This document shows, piece by piece, positions 11,370 to 20,000 of a stretch of DNA of 35,480 nt (the first letter of the stretch is position 1; the number at the start of each line of letters is the position of its first letter). The notes below the pieces were generated by a model. The model searched no databases and had not been told where the DNA came from. It was given only the letters and a program-made list of their open reading frames with translations. The stretch is from Pseudomonadota bacterium (GTDB lineage: Bacteria; Desulfobacterota; Desulfovibrionia; Desulfovibrionales; Desulfovibrionaceae). The stretch is taken from contig JAHIUW010000024.1 in the NCBI GenBank assembly GCA_018816865.1, forward strand, positions 1-35,480, written 5' to 3'. Both the position numbers and the translations under genes were made by a program.

Positions 11370-11393
11370 CTAAAAGACAAATAGCAGTGCACT

Positions 11394-11966
11394 ATGAAGA
11401 TACTGAGCTTCAAACGACTTAACTTGGATAAAATGGAGAAGGAGGTGCTACGGCAAGAGCTGGTAGCCCTCCTTCCCCGACTTCGTCGTTTTGCTAGGGG
11501 GCTGACTAAAGATCCAGTCATTGCGGACGACCTGGTTCAAGATGCGTGTGAGCGCGCCCTTGAACGGCTGGACCAGGTCCGCAAAGGCACGCGCTTTGAC
11601 AGTTGGATGTTCCGGATCATTCAAACCCGATGGATTGACTGTCTGCGCAAGAAAAAAGTCCGCTTCGAACACCTCTCCTTGGTCGGAGACAAAGACAGTT
11701 CGGATTCCATCGTAGACGGAAGTACAGGCAGTCCAGATGAAAATATAGACATCAAACGAGCATTAAAAACGTTGCCTGATGACCAAATCTCAGCTGTCAT
11801 GCTGGTATGCATAGAGGGATACTCCTATTCCGAGGCGGCCAAAATTTTGGAAGTTCCATCTGGGACAGTGGCCAGCCGGGTTGGACGGGGAAGGATACAA
11901 CTTGGAAAGGTACTCTTTTCAAGGGCCGAGGGAGAACGTAACGAACAAGAAGTTCGAGAGGAGTAA
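11394..11966 (+). CDS. ECF-family RNA polymerase sigma factor
   Basis: 190 residues. Sigma region 2 spans about 20-85: LVALLPRLRRFARGL, then DDLVQDACERAL (core-binding and -10 recognition) and FDSWMFRIIQTRWID. A short linker leads to region 4 (about 125-180) with TLPDDQISAVMLV and the helix-turn-helix YSYSEAAKILEVPSGTVASR. No region 1 or 3, so it is an ECF type. ATG 11394 has no good ribosome site; ATG 11433 (MEKEVLRQEL) gives a length closer to the family and may be the true start. It ends two bases before the anti-sigma gene, whose GAGGAG lies in its last codons, so the two are translationally close. It presumably directs RNA polymerase to its own operon; no typical ECF promoter could be assigned with confidence. 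Confidence 0.93.
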   Translation: MKILSFKRLNLDKMEKEVLRQELVALLPRLRRFARGLTKDPVIADDLVQDACERALERLDQVRKGTRFDSWMFRIIQTRWIDCLRKKKVRFEHLSLVGDKDSSDSIVDGSTGSPDENIDIKRALKTLPDDQISAVMLVCIEGYSYSEAAKILEVPSGTVASRVGRGRIQLGKVLFSRAEGERNEQEVREE

Positions 11967-11968
11967 CA

Positions 11969-12601
11969 ATGACTCACGAATACAATAGAATGGAATTACA
12001 GGCATATCTGGACGGTGAACTCGATAGTGTCGGGATGGCTGAAATAGACTCGCTGATTGAGCGGAGTATAGATGCGCAAGCCTATGTGCTTGAAGCCTCT
12101 CGAAGCACCGCCTGGCTCAAAGCCGAAATGAATGCCGTGCTGGCAGAAGATATCCCTGAGCGGCTGTTGGAAACAATCAATGCTCCGACCCGCTATCAAC
12201 AAAAGGTAGGATTTCCCAGAATGCTACAGGTGGCTGCTGCCATCGTGTTACTTTTTGTAGGCTTAGGAAGCGGTATGCTGCTGGATCGCGGTGAACAGGC
12301 CATACCATATGGCATGGTTGGCTACATCCCGGCCAGCTTCACCCCTGTAATTGAAGATGCCTTGGAGAATTCCCTGCGCAGAACATCCAAGGAATGGCAG
12401 GCCGATACGGGCGACCTTGCTGTCACCGTGACCCCAACTATGACATACAAAGATAATAGTGGAACATACTACCGCGAGTACCACTTGGACTTACGCATCG
12501 GCGAGGAGCGTCGTCAGATAAATGGATTGGCGTACCGGACCTCAGAGGGGCAATGGAAGACAAGCGCATTGTACTTCAACGAAAACAACAACTTAATATA
12601 A
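11969..12601 (+). CDS. membrane-bound anti-sigma factor with a periplasmic surface-antigen-like domain
   Basis: 210 residues. The N-terminal part (1-75) has the anti-sigma hallmark LQAYLDGELD followed by helices, but no HxxxCxxC zinc motif. One membrane helix lies at about 86-105 (MLQVAAAIVLLFVGLGSGM), putting residues 106-210 in the periplasm. That part (IEDALENS, KEW, VTVTPTMTY, GTYYREYHLDL, LAYRTSEGQW) follows the pattern of the RT0821/17-kDa surface-antigen family: a W-x-n-TG strand, VTP-x-x-x-Y, G-x-Y-x-R-x-(F/Y) and a final G-x-W. The downstream lipoprotein ends in the same kind of domain. This suggests the domain senses or mimics an envelope component to release the sigma factor. Assignment from context and topology is strong; domain identity is from pattern only. 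Confidence 0.82.
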   Translation: MTHEYNRMELQAYLDGELDSVGMAEIDSLIERSIDAQAYVLEASRSTAWLKAEMNAVLAEDIPERLLETINAPTRYQQKVGFPRMLQVAAAIVLLFVGLGSGMLLDRGEQAIPYGMVGYIPASFTPVIEDALENSLRRTSKEWQADTGDLAVTVTPTMTYKDNSGTYYREYHLDLRIGEERRQINGLAYRTSEGQWKTSALYFNENNNLI

Positions 12602-12620
12602 TACTAATTGAGAGACACAG

Positions 12621-13544
12621 ATGATGACTAGCAGCAATTATACAACTCGTTTTTATGGAGTAGTCCTCATACTTATTGCGACTATGGCGATTGTAGGGTG
12701 CAACAAAACAGTTGTGCCGGAAATGCCATCTGCTGAGCTGCCCACATACGAGGTCGGAACAACCTACATCTATGCTGATGGTAAGAGGGAAACCGTTCAG
12801 GCCGTATCCAGCAATACGGTTACCTGGGTCGACAACCAAGGGAACGTCTCCAGCGGCCCAACAGACATCATTTACCCGCGCGCTAAATGGGAAACCCAAA
12901 CATACGTAGGGGAACGTCAATTCACGACGCGATACAACATGTTCACAGAAGACCGTTCTTCCCTGTGGCCTTTGGAAGAAGGCAATGAGTTTTATTTCAC
13001 CGAAAAGGGAATTTGGGGGGGGAAGAACGGTACCATGAAGGATTATACGGTTCGCTGGAACTGCGACGTTGTTGGCAAAGAAAGGGTTAAGGTTTTGGCT
13101 GGCGAATTCGACACCTGGGTTATCAGAGGTAGACGTTTTTCCCCATCAATGTATCGGTATGAGACGAAAACCTGGTATTATGCCCCTGCGATCGGGCTCG
13201 CCGTATTGGAAGTACGTCAACTTACAGATAAAAAGAAACCGATTCTAAAGGAATTGGTAGCAGTAGTACCATCGACGAAGAATCTCCCGACCGAGGTCCA
13301 CAAGGCTCTGACAGACAATCTTCAGCAAGCGCTGGAATTCAACAAGTCCGGAAAAAGCAGAGTATGGACAGACGCAACCACGGGGCTGAGTGGAAGTACT
13401 ACGCCCACAGGAACATTCAAGCTAGATGACGGAACTTATTGTCGCAATTACACGCAAAATGCATTCTTGAAGCATGGCTCGCGAACCTATTACGGTATGG
13501 CATGCCGCAACGCGAAGGGCCACTGGATCACCCCCCAGCAATAA
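12621..13544 (+). CDS. exported lipoprotein with C-terminal 17-kDa-antigen-like domain
   Basis: 307 residues. A hydrophobic N-terminus ends in the lipobox IVGC with the lipidated Cys at 27 (26 if ATG 12624 is used); the residue after it is Asn, so outer-membrane sorting is likely. The middle (about 45-225) is a beta-rich region of unrecognised family, with strands such as TYEVGTTYIY, DYTVRWNCDVV, LAGEFDTWVI and TKTWYYAPAIGLA. The last about 70 residues (ALEFNKSGKSRVW, TTPTGTF, GTYCRNYTQN, YYGMACRNAKGHW) match the RT0821/17-kDa surface-antigen pattern, with the two cysteines of that family. It closes the ECF operon, 19 bases after the anti-sigma gene, and a bidirectional hairpin follows. It may be the ligand, substrate or output of the ECF system. 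Confidence 0.8.
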   Translation: MMTSSNYTTRFYGVVLILIATMAIVGCNKTVVPEMPSAELPTYEVGTTYIYADGKRETVQAVSSNTVTWVDNQGNVSSGPTDIIYPRAKWETQTYVGERQFTTRYNMFTEDRSSLWPLEEGNEFYFTEKGIWGGKNGTMKDYTVRWNCDVVGKERVKVLAGEFDTWVIRGRRFSPSMYRYETKTWYYAPAIGLAVLEVRQLTDKKKPILKELVAVVPSTKNLPTEVHKALTDNLQQALEFNKSGKSRVWTDATTGLSGSTTPTGTFKLDDGTYCRNYTQNAFLKHGSRTYYGMACRNAKGHWITPQQ

Positions 13545-13570
13545 ACCCCCTGTTTAACCCAAAACAAAAA

Positions 13571-13600
13571 AAGGACTCCGATTATTTGTCTGGAGTCCTT
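13571..13600. terminator. terminator of the ECF operon
   Basis: Nine-base arms AAGGACTCC (13571-13579) and GGAGTCCTT (13592-13600) around a 12-base loop, 26 bases beyond the lipoprotein stop. An A-run precedes the stem and a T-containing stretch follows (TTAACTTTCTT), so it could work in both directions. Confidence 0.75.
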
Positions 13601-13611
13601 AACTTTCTTGC

Positions 13612-13664
13612 GGTGAAGCTGGAAGGAATCGAATCCACGACCTCTTGAATGCCATTCAAGATGC
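13612..13664 (-). tRNA. decayed 3' half of a tRNA-Ala(GGC) gene, likely attachment-site remnant
   Basis: Read on the minus strand this contains an intact anticodon arm (CTTGA-ATGGCAT-TCAAG, anticodon GGC), a variable region AGGTCG, a T-arm with a TTCGATT loop but poor stem pairing, and the acceptor 3' strand CAGCTTCACC. The 5' half (acceptor, D arm) is absent. It resembles the 3' half of deltaproteobacterial tRNA-Ala(GGC) with a few substitutions, from my memory of such genes. Tyrosine recombinases typically integrate in tRNA 3' ends and leave such copies; two recombinase genes begin 0.6 and 2 kb to the right. It is not a functional tRNA. Confidence 0.6.
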
Positions 13665-14248
13665 GTGATCTTCATGGAGATGCACTCGTCGTATTATCGA
13701 GAAAAGATGACGACTGAAACAGAAATCATCCTTCAAAACTTGCTTAAGCATTTTCTGGCGTGATATGCTTAATGCATAACCACAGGTTGATTCTGTAATA
13801 CATAGGAGGTAAAACGCACTAAGGCGCGTTCATAAGTTTTGACGAAAGTCTAAACTGATGAACGCATAAACTGGCACTAACGTGCCGAAACATCTAATAC
13901 TTCTTTGCCGTTCATTTCCAAACGGCAGACATTCACATCCAAACGCCAGCTGAAACGCAGCACCCGCCATCGGACAAACGGTAGATACCTATAAATCTAT
14001 CGTTGCCCAAATTCCCCCATGGTCATCATTATATGCGCAGGACGAACGAGCCTGCGTGATGACACCCCTTATTAAATGGATTTCTTGAATTTCTCATTCA
14101 GTGGGAAACGGACATTGATTTGTTCCGCTATCGGTTGTTGCGTGGCGCATTTACGCGCCATAGGCAGGTCATTTTCTGGCGAACAGAAAAGGTCCGACCT
14201 GCTTTGTCCCAGGGCACTGCCCTGAACTATTATTGAAGGAGAAGTTCA
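13665..14248 (+). other. hairpin-dense non-coding leader before the first recombinase
   Basis: 584 bases without a credible gene (one 18-codon ATG frame at 13,707 is the only small candidate). It holds at least five short strong dyads: GGCAC/GTGCC at 13873-13886, TGCCGTT/AACGGCA at 13906-13927, TGGCGC/GCGCCA at 14143-14160, a two-part stem GCAGGTC and TTTTCTG with their complements at 14164-14202, and CAGGGCA-C-TGCCCTG at 14210-14224. The last lies just ahead of the recombinase ribosome site (GAAGGAGAAG) and could be an operator. The region may also carry recombinase binding sites; none was identified. Confidence 0.5.
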
Positions 14249-15208
14249 ATGACAAAATCCATCAGCTTGGTATACGGCGCGAACAGGGCAACCCTGTCCG
14301 GTCCGCGCTCGAAACAACACAGAATACGGCAGAACGCCAAAGTTTTTGCAAAAAGACTAAAAGAAGCAGGATATGGGGTCCGTAAATGGTCTAAGATATC
14401 CAACAAACATTTTTCGGCAGTGGCTGACAAAATGAAAGAAAATGGCACGGGTGACGGGCGTATAGCAGAAGTGTTCTCTGCAGCCCGTCACCTGTGCGAA
14501 ACATATGGCAATACAGGCATTAGCCCGACTAATAATGTCTTCGACGTCAGGCGCGGAAGCATTGCCAACGCTAATAGTAAAGCGGTTGCCCCCGCCTTTG
14601 TGCAGGGGGCAATCGACAAGCTGGCAAACGAGGTCAAGTATGAATACGGGCCGCGAGCCGCTGCACAGATAAGATTACAGTATGAGCTCGGATTACGCCG
14701 AGAAGAAGCAGCCAAAGTTGATCTGATCAGCGATTGGGACCGAGAAAGCTGTAGTCTTCATGTCCAGTATGGGACAAAAGGCGGCAGACCAAGAACGCTT
14801 TACAACCTGTCGTGGCAGCAGCAAGAAGCATTGGAAAAAGCACTACCATATGTCAGTCAATCTGACAGGCCCGGAATACACAACCTCATGCCTGAAGGTA
14901 TGGGCGACAAGTGGCAGGAGAAACTGTCTTACGCGGCTGGATTGTGCGGCTTCACGAAGAAGGAGAGCGGTTGGACGCTCCACAGTAATCGGCACGAAAG
15001 GTTCCACCGCATGTACGTCGATCACACTGGATTTCTGCCTCCCAATCAGCATGAGTCTGTGGAAGCCTTTCAACAGGCCGCTCAAAATGCGGCAGGGGAT
15101 GAATGGCCTCGGCTGGATGCTGAAGCGCGTGACGCCATTGAAGTTACTGCCGGCCATTCTGCCGGTCGCCGGGATGTGTCTGACGCTTATCTTGGTTGTA
15201 GTCATTAA
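14249..15208 (+). CDS. tyrosine recombinase, phage-integrase-like (Integrase_1 type)
   Basis: 319 residues. An N-terminal helical DNA-binding part (about 1-115) with KVFAKRLKEAGYGVRKWSKI precedes a C-terminal catalytic part. The active-site set can be traced: Arg150 in GLRREEAAKV, a beta-hairpin lysine in GTKGGRPR, His245-x-x-Arg248 in LHSNR, His303 in AGHSAGRR and the nucleophile Tyr314 in DAYLGCSH, close to the C-terminus as expected. The overall pattern fits the Phage_integr_N/Integrase_1 group found on integrative elements rather than lambda-type integrases. Start: ATG 14249 with GAAGGAGAAG seven bases upstream. All residues needed for activity seem present, so it may be functional. A second, unrelated tyrosine recombinase lies 0.4 kb downstream. 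Confidence 0.85.
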   Translation: MTKSISLVYGANRATLSGPRSKQHRIRQNAKVFAKRLKEAGYGVRKWSKISNKHFSAVADKMKENGTGDGRIAEVFSAARHLCETYGNTGISPTNNVFDVRRGSIANANSKAVAPAFVQGAIDKLANEVKYEYGPRAAAQIRLQYELGLRREEAAKVDLISDWDRESCSLHVQYGTKGGRPRTLYNLSWQQQEALEKALPYVSQSDRPGIHNLMPEGMGDKWQEKLSYAAGLCGFTKKESGWTLHSNRHERFHRMYVDHTGFLPPNQHESVEAFQQAAQNAAGDEWPRLDAEARDAIEVTAGHSAGRRDVSDAYLGCSH

Positions 15209-15210
15209 TC

Positions 15211-15238
15211 AAAGCCCCGCCATTTTGTGCGGGGTTTT
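15211..15238 (+). terminator. terminator of the first recombinase
   Basis: CCCCGC and GCGGGG (within AAAGCCCCGC...GCGGGGTTTTCT) form a compact GC stem with an 8-base loop and a following T-run, starting two bases after the recombinase stop codon. Confidence 0.8.
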
Positions 15239-15250
15239 CTTGTGGGAACA

Positions 15251-15335
15251 GGTTGAAGAGTGAGATTGACTCGTCAATCTCGCTCTTCAACCATCAGCCC
15301 TGTTTATCGTCTTGGAGACGACAAACAGGGCTGAT
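15251..15335. repeat. two adjacent long hairpins
   Basis: First hairpin 15251-15292: GGTTGAAGAG-T-GAGATTGA, loop CTCG, then the complement with a single T/G mismatch, so a 19-pair stem. Second hairpin 15293-15335 abuts it directly: ATCAGCCCTGTTT and CGTC pair with GACG and AAACAGGGCTGAT. They have no sequence in common. They separate the first recombinase from the excisionase-like gene and follow a normal terminator, so a simple terminator role is not enough to explain them. Confidence 0.8.
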
Positions 15336-15458
15336 TCTGCATCAAATGGAAAATATCCGTGGTCTCTTCCTTGTGCTCAAAGGTTCTGCTGTGCTTAAAC
15401 TGAAGGGTTGGCTGAGTTTGCGGGCGTGATTGCCCGATGAAAATGACAACCCGGAAGA

Positions 15459-15797
15459 ATGATGACCTTTGACACCGATCTGAAGACCCGCGTATTATTT
15501 GCCAAGGACGTTGCTGCGTTCTTGGGCAAAAGCGTTGACTGGGTCTACGACAATGCCGAAGCAATCGGCGGCGTAAAATGCGGTGGGTCGTGGTTCTTCC
15601 CGAACGAGGAAGATATCTATGACCGTTTATTCCAAAGCCGGGAAAGGGTACCGGTACGATTTCATGGTAAAGGGCAAGCGCCACACCAAGGCGTGGTTCA
15701 AAACAAAACGGGCCGCAAAAGCGGCAGAAGCCGAAAAAAGGAAGGAAGTAAAAGCACAACTGGCGATGGAAGCCCAGGGCGACATGGCCTTGCTTGA
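15459..15797 (+). CDS. excisionase-like helix-turn-helix protein
   Basis: 112 residues. Residues 12-60 form a winged helix-turn-helix of the excisionase/HTH_17 type: LFAKDVAAFLGKSVDWVYDN, a GGVKCGGSWFFP wing, then EEDIYDRL. Such proteins bind DNA near att sites and steer the integrase toward excision, or act as repressors. The remaining about 50 residues are basic and low-complexity and lie in an alternative frame of the next gene, so they may be an accident of overlap. GGAAG stands just before the ATGATG start. The overlap of 179 bases with the integrase is unusually long. Confidence 0.68.
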   Translation: MMTFDTDLKTRVLFAKDVAAFLGKSVDWVYDNAEAIGGVKCGGSWFFPNEEDIYDRLFQSRERVPVRFHGKGQAPHQGVVQNKTGRKSGRSRKKEGSKSTTGDGSPGRHGLA

Positions 15798-16698
15798 TCT
15801 GCTGAACCTGCGCTTGGATTACTTGCTGGACCGCGCATATTCCGAGTCGCATTACAAGAAGACCAAATATGCTGCTCAACGGCTGTTGGATTATCTGGGC
15901 AATGTAGCGTGCAGCACCATCACCCGCTTGAAGGCCGATGAGTTTCTAATGGCTTTGGTAAAGGAAAGCACCCCTGTTGCCGGCAACAACGATCTAAAGG
16001 TCCTTCGGGCATCGTTTTCCTGGGCCATGAAACGTGGGCAGCATTTCATTCAGAACAATCCCTTTGCGGGGCTGGAAACGTTTCCCAATGATAAGCCTAA
16101 GGAAAAGAAACGGACTCCGACGAGTGAAGAACTGGATCGTATCATCGAAGCAGCCAAGCCTAAGCACCGTCCTTACTTGTGGGTATTGCGCGAAACCTTG
16201 GCCCGTAGCATCGAAGTGCACCGACTCAAATGGAAACGGGTCAACTTCGAAAAACGGTACGTCGAGCTGAAGACGTTCAAGAACAAAAACAGGGAACCGG
16301 TCTTGCGTGAAATCCCGATGACGGACAAGCTGTATGAAGTCCTGTTGGACCTGTACAAAAAGCGTGACCCTGACAAGGAATGGGTATTCTGGCACAGGTA
16401 TTACAATGCCAAGACCCGCAGTATGGAAGAAGGTCCGTACAAGCGTGGCAGATATACCATGCTCCAAAACACTTGCAAACGGGCCGGTGTGGATTACTAC
16501 AGCTTCCACCGCTTCCGAGCATCAGGTGCATCCGTCATGGACAACCATGGCGCCTTGCTTCCAGGTATCCAACGTGTCCTTGGACATGCCGATCGTCGAA
16601 GCACGGAAATCTACCTGGAAAAACTCCGTGACGTCGAACGTGACGCCATGGATGTCTACGAAAGGGAAAGCCGCAAGGATGACAATAAGGTCGCGTAA
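15619..16698 (+). CDS. int: site-specific tyrosine recombinase (phage-type integrase)
   Basis: 359 residues from ATG 15619, which has GAGGAAG upstream and begins an arm-site-binding domain (YSKAGKGYRYDFMVKGKRHT); a frame start at 15583 adds 12 residues without support. A SAM-like core-binding domain follows (about 55-155, LLDLLNLRLDYLL to WAMKRGQHF), then the catalytic domain. Catalytic residues: Arg196 in LARSIEVHRL, lysine in LKTFKNKN, His297-x-x-Arg300 in SFHRFRASG, His323 in LGHADRRS and nucleophile Tyr332 in TEIYLEKL. Architecture and length are normal for a phage or genomic-island integrase, so it should be active. It partly overlaps the excisionase-like gene in another frame and is followed by its own terminator near the right edge of the low-GC region. 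Confidence 0.93.
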   Translation: MTVYSKAGKGYRYDFMVKGKRHTKAWFKTKRAAKAAEAEKRKEVKAQLAMEAQGDMALLDLLNLRLDYLLDRAYSESHYKKTKYAAQRLLDYLGNVACSTITRLKADEFLMALVKESTPVAGNNDLKVLRASFSWAMKRGQHFIQNNPFAGLETFPNDKPKEKKRTPTSEELDRIIEAAKPKHRPYLWVLRETLARSIEVHRLKWKRVNFEKRYVELKTFKNKNREPVLREIPMTDKLYEVLLDLYKKRDPDKEWVFWHRYYNAKTRSMEEGPYKRGRYTMLQNTCKRAGVDYYSFHRFRASGASVMDNHGALLPGIQRVLGHADRRSTEIYLEKLRDVERDAMDVYERESRKDDNKVA

Positions 16699-16732
16699 CA
16701 AATCCACACACGCGGTTCACACACAAACACAA

Positions 16733-16764
16733 AACGGGTTGCAGACATCAGTCGGCAACCCGTT
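16733..16764 (+). terminator. terminator of the integrase gene
   Basis: Perfect 10-base arms AACGGGTTGC (16733-16742) and GCAACCCGTT (16755-16764) with a 12-base loop, followed by GAAAAC. It lies 35 bases past the integrase stop. Around it are several CACACAC strings (16704-16732, 16791) that could be recombinase arm sites, though this is only a pattern. Confidence 0.7.
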
Positions 16765-17027
16765 GAAAACTGAAGGAAAGAGCCGGTAGTCACACACAAA
16801 GGTCGTGGCTATTCCAAAGGGGGTTCAGGGGGCTTGCCCCCTCAGCCCCTTTGGGCGCGCCGCAGGCGACCATCCTGGGCTGACCCCTGCCCTCCCCGCG
16901 ATTCTGACCTGCCAATCTTCCCTCTTTTTGGGTGCGCCGCAAGCGGACACGTTGGTCCAACCACAGACGGCCTCCGCCGCAGGCGGTCCTCCATCGACCA
17001 ACTCCCTTCTCATCTTGTACAACGAAA

Positions 17028-17053
17028 AAGGCCCCGACTTTCGCCGGGGCCTT
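17028..17053 (-). terminator. terminator of the envelope operon
   Basis: AAGGCCCCG (17028-17036) and CGGGGCCTT (17045-17053) form a perfect 9-pair stem with an 8-base loop, 33 bases past the stop of the giant protein gene; on the minus strand TTTTTCG follows. The gap 16,790-17,027 is GC-rich again, has no gene with coding character, and probably contains the right boundary of the island. Confidence 0.85.
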
Positions 17054-17085
17054 GTGCTTTCCTTCAACCGGACGCTGTGCGGGCT

Positions 17086-20000
17086 CTAGTTGGTGCGCAC
17101 GTTGGTCGTGCCGTTGCTCTGCACCGCGTACTTGATGTTGGTCGTGAAGATGGCCGATGCCGGAGGCGTTTCGCTGGAACTTAAGATCTGCATCTTGCCG
17201 TAGAGGCCCTCGGTGGTCTTGAAGGCATAGACCTTGCCCGCCACGATGGGCTCGCCGGCAAAGGCCCCGTAGCCGCTTGTGGGTGCCGTGGTCAGGCCGT
17301 CGAAGCTGCTGGACACTTCCTGGATGGTGGAGGTGTTCTGGCTCCATAGGATGTTACCCTCGAAGCCCAGGTCTGCCGTGCCCGAGGCGGGTTCGGACTG
17401 GGCACCTGTCTCGAAGTCGATGCAATCCGAGGGAGCGCCGGTGTCCGCCACAATGGAAGCGGTCTGCACACTGATGGCCGAGCCGCCGCTGACCCCGCCG
17501 CTGTCCTCGGTGTCGCCCGCGCCGGGCTGTGTCGCCGTGCGCTCATCGCGCGCCGTGCGGACCTGATCCACCACGTTCTGCGACAGGCCGCTGGCCTCGG
17601 CGATCTCGGGCGAGAGGGTGGCGTACAACAGGTTGCCGCGCATGTTGCTGATCTTCATCAGCCCGTCCTCGGGCACAAAGGTCATGGTGGTGCGGCCCGT
17701 GGTGGTCTGCTGCTGCCCTGTGGAGCGCGGGATCTGCTTCTTGTCCCACTTGGTCTCCACCGTGGCGAAGCCCTTGCGCACGTCGATGCGGTTGACGAAG
17801 ATCTTCAGCTGGATGGCGCTGAACATGTCGAAGTCGAAGCGCACGCCTTCCTCCAGGAAGGCGCGGTTGCCCAGATAGTCGCGCGAGATGAGCTGGCCGA
17901 AGGCTGCCGCGCTCTGGGCCTCGTAGGCCTCGGCCAGTTCCTTGATCGCATTCAGCACCAACTGGGTGTAGTCCACGTTCTCGTAGACCACCCAGGCGTC
18001 CTGCAGCAGCTTCATGTACACATCGTCTTTGCCGGGGCCACGTTTCAGGCGCAGCACGAATTCGTAGCGCTGCCCCGCTGCGGGCAGGAACTCGAAGCCG
18101 ATGTCGCGTGAGACCTGCATCTCGTCCCAGGTGCGCCCGGCGTCGAGGGACAGCAGCATGGCTTCCACGCCCTCGATCTCCGAGAGGCGGGCCGTGACGC
18201 GGATACGGCCGTTGTCCAGTTCGTCACGCGAGACCGTGATCTGGCGCTCGAAACCCGTGACCGCCCGGGTGTTCAGGCGCACGTCGCTGATATAGAACAT
18301 GCTCTGGGCGGCCAGGTCATGGGACTCGGCCAATGCGGCTGCGTTTGCGGCATCCAGGGCGGCTTTGGCGGCGGCCTCGCGCTCTGCGGCGCCCGCGGCG
18401 TTGCGTTGGGCCTCCAGATAATTGGCGCGCATGGTGATGGACTCGTCCAGGAGTTCCAGCAGCTTGGCGTAGGCCTCGCCTGTCTCGGACTCGCGCAGGG
18501 CGTCGTCTTCCAGATTCAGGGTTTGGTCCTCGCTGTACCAGCCGTTCTTGGCCTGTCTCAGGGACTGCGGGACCAGCTTGGCGATCTCGTCCAAAGTCTC
18601 TGTCCAGCTCTTTTCCTTTTCGTAGTTCAGGTCTTTGGCCTTTTGAATGGCCTGCTCCACATCCTTTTTGTACATGGGCGCGGAGTGATACATCATGTTG
18701 TCGTCCGTGGCCGGGGTGACGTGACCCATGTTCGAGGCCTGTTGCGCCCATTTGACCACACCCGGGAAGCTCCTGGCGATGAAGGACCACTCCTTGTAGG
18801 CCTGCAGCTTGACCAGCCACTGCTGGCCGAATTTGGTCAGTTCCGTAGAATCCATGTAGTGCGGATAGGGTTCCATGAGCGCACCCTCGCCCGCGTCATT
18901 GAGATAGACATAAGGACTCAACTCGCCGCGATCGTCGGAGCGCAGCATCCGTTCGTGCTGGCTCAGATTGAAGATGAACATGGTCATCTCCATTTCCTTG
19001 GGGGCCAGATAGCCGATGTCCTGGGAGATGTTGTTGTTATTGGTGCGGATGGCGCGTTCATGCTGGGTGATTCTTGACTCCCAGTTGGGCAGATAGCCGG
19101 TCCAGCCGTTCAGGGCATTGTTGATGGCCGTTACCCGTTTGTCGATGGCCTGCTCGGGGTCATCTCCTCCGTAGCCGAAGGCACTGAAGTAGCGCAGTTC
19201 CTTCGAGCTGGGCTTCGTCCACAGCCTCCATTTGGCTTTCATGGTCTCCAGTCTCTGTCGGCTGGCCTTCAGGCGCTGGCGCTCGTTGTTCATGGTTTCG
19301 TCATTGATCATGCCTTGCATGGTCAGGACTCGTGACTTGATGGCCCGGGGGACTTCGGTCAGGCTTTTCACCTCGGGGAATGTGCTGATGGCGGTATAGG
19401 TGCCCAGTTCGTATCTGGGAGGCCCCTGTTCCCAGAACGGGGGGCTGAGGGCCTCTTCCATCTGCTGCAGGAAACGGTTGTATTGATCCCATTTGCCGCT
19501 GGCGTAGCTGGCGATGTCGTAGAAGGGGCCACCCATGGCGCTGAGTCGGGAGACCTCGGCCGCCAGCCAGGCTTCGTCTTCGGCCTGAAACCGATTCAGA
19601 AGCGTGGAAGCTTCACCGAGATACATCGCCTTGTTCTTGTTCTGTTCGCCCAAGGCGCTCAACTCGTCCATCATGCCGTCATAATGTCCTTTGATTCTCG
19701 TTTGGATATCAGTGCGGGCCTGGGCGATGGCCTCGCTGGCCAGTTCGAAGCGGCCGGTATTGTAATGCTTGAGTACCTCGGCTTCGACCCCGGTCATGAG
19801 TCCTTTCTCGGTGTCAATATTGTAGCGCTGGGCCATTTTCATGACGAGGTCGCGATTCTGGACGGCATCGATGGGCTGTTGCTGCAGATAGTCGGGCAGC
19901 GGATCGGGAAGCTTGCCCGCCTTGCGCAGTCGCTCTACGATTTGGCGGTCGAATTCGTTGCTCTCTCTGGTCGCTTTATCGTGTTCCAGCGCCCATTTGT

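Noticed and set aside
11448-11672. small minus-strand ORFs within the sigma factor gene
   Set aside because: Antisense shadows with no ribosome site or homology pattern.
15304-15879. 191-codon minus-strand frame over the hairpins and excisionase gene
   Set aside because: Includes the twin hairpins and the antisense of two recognisable genes; no family pattern.
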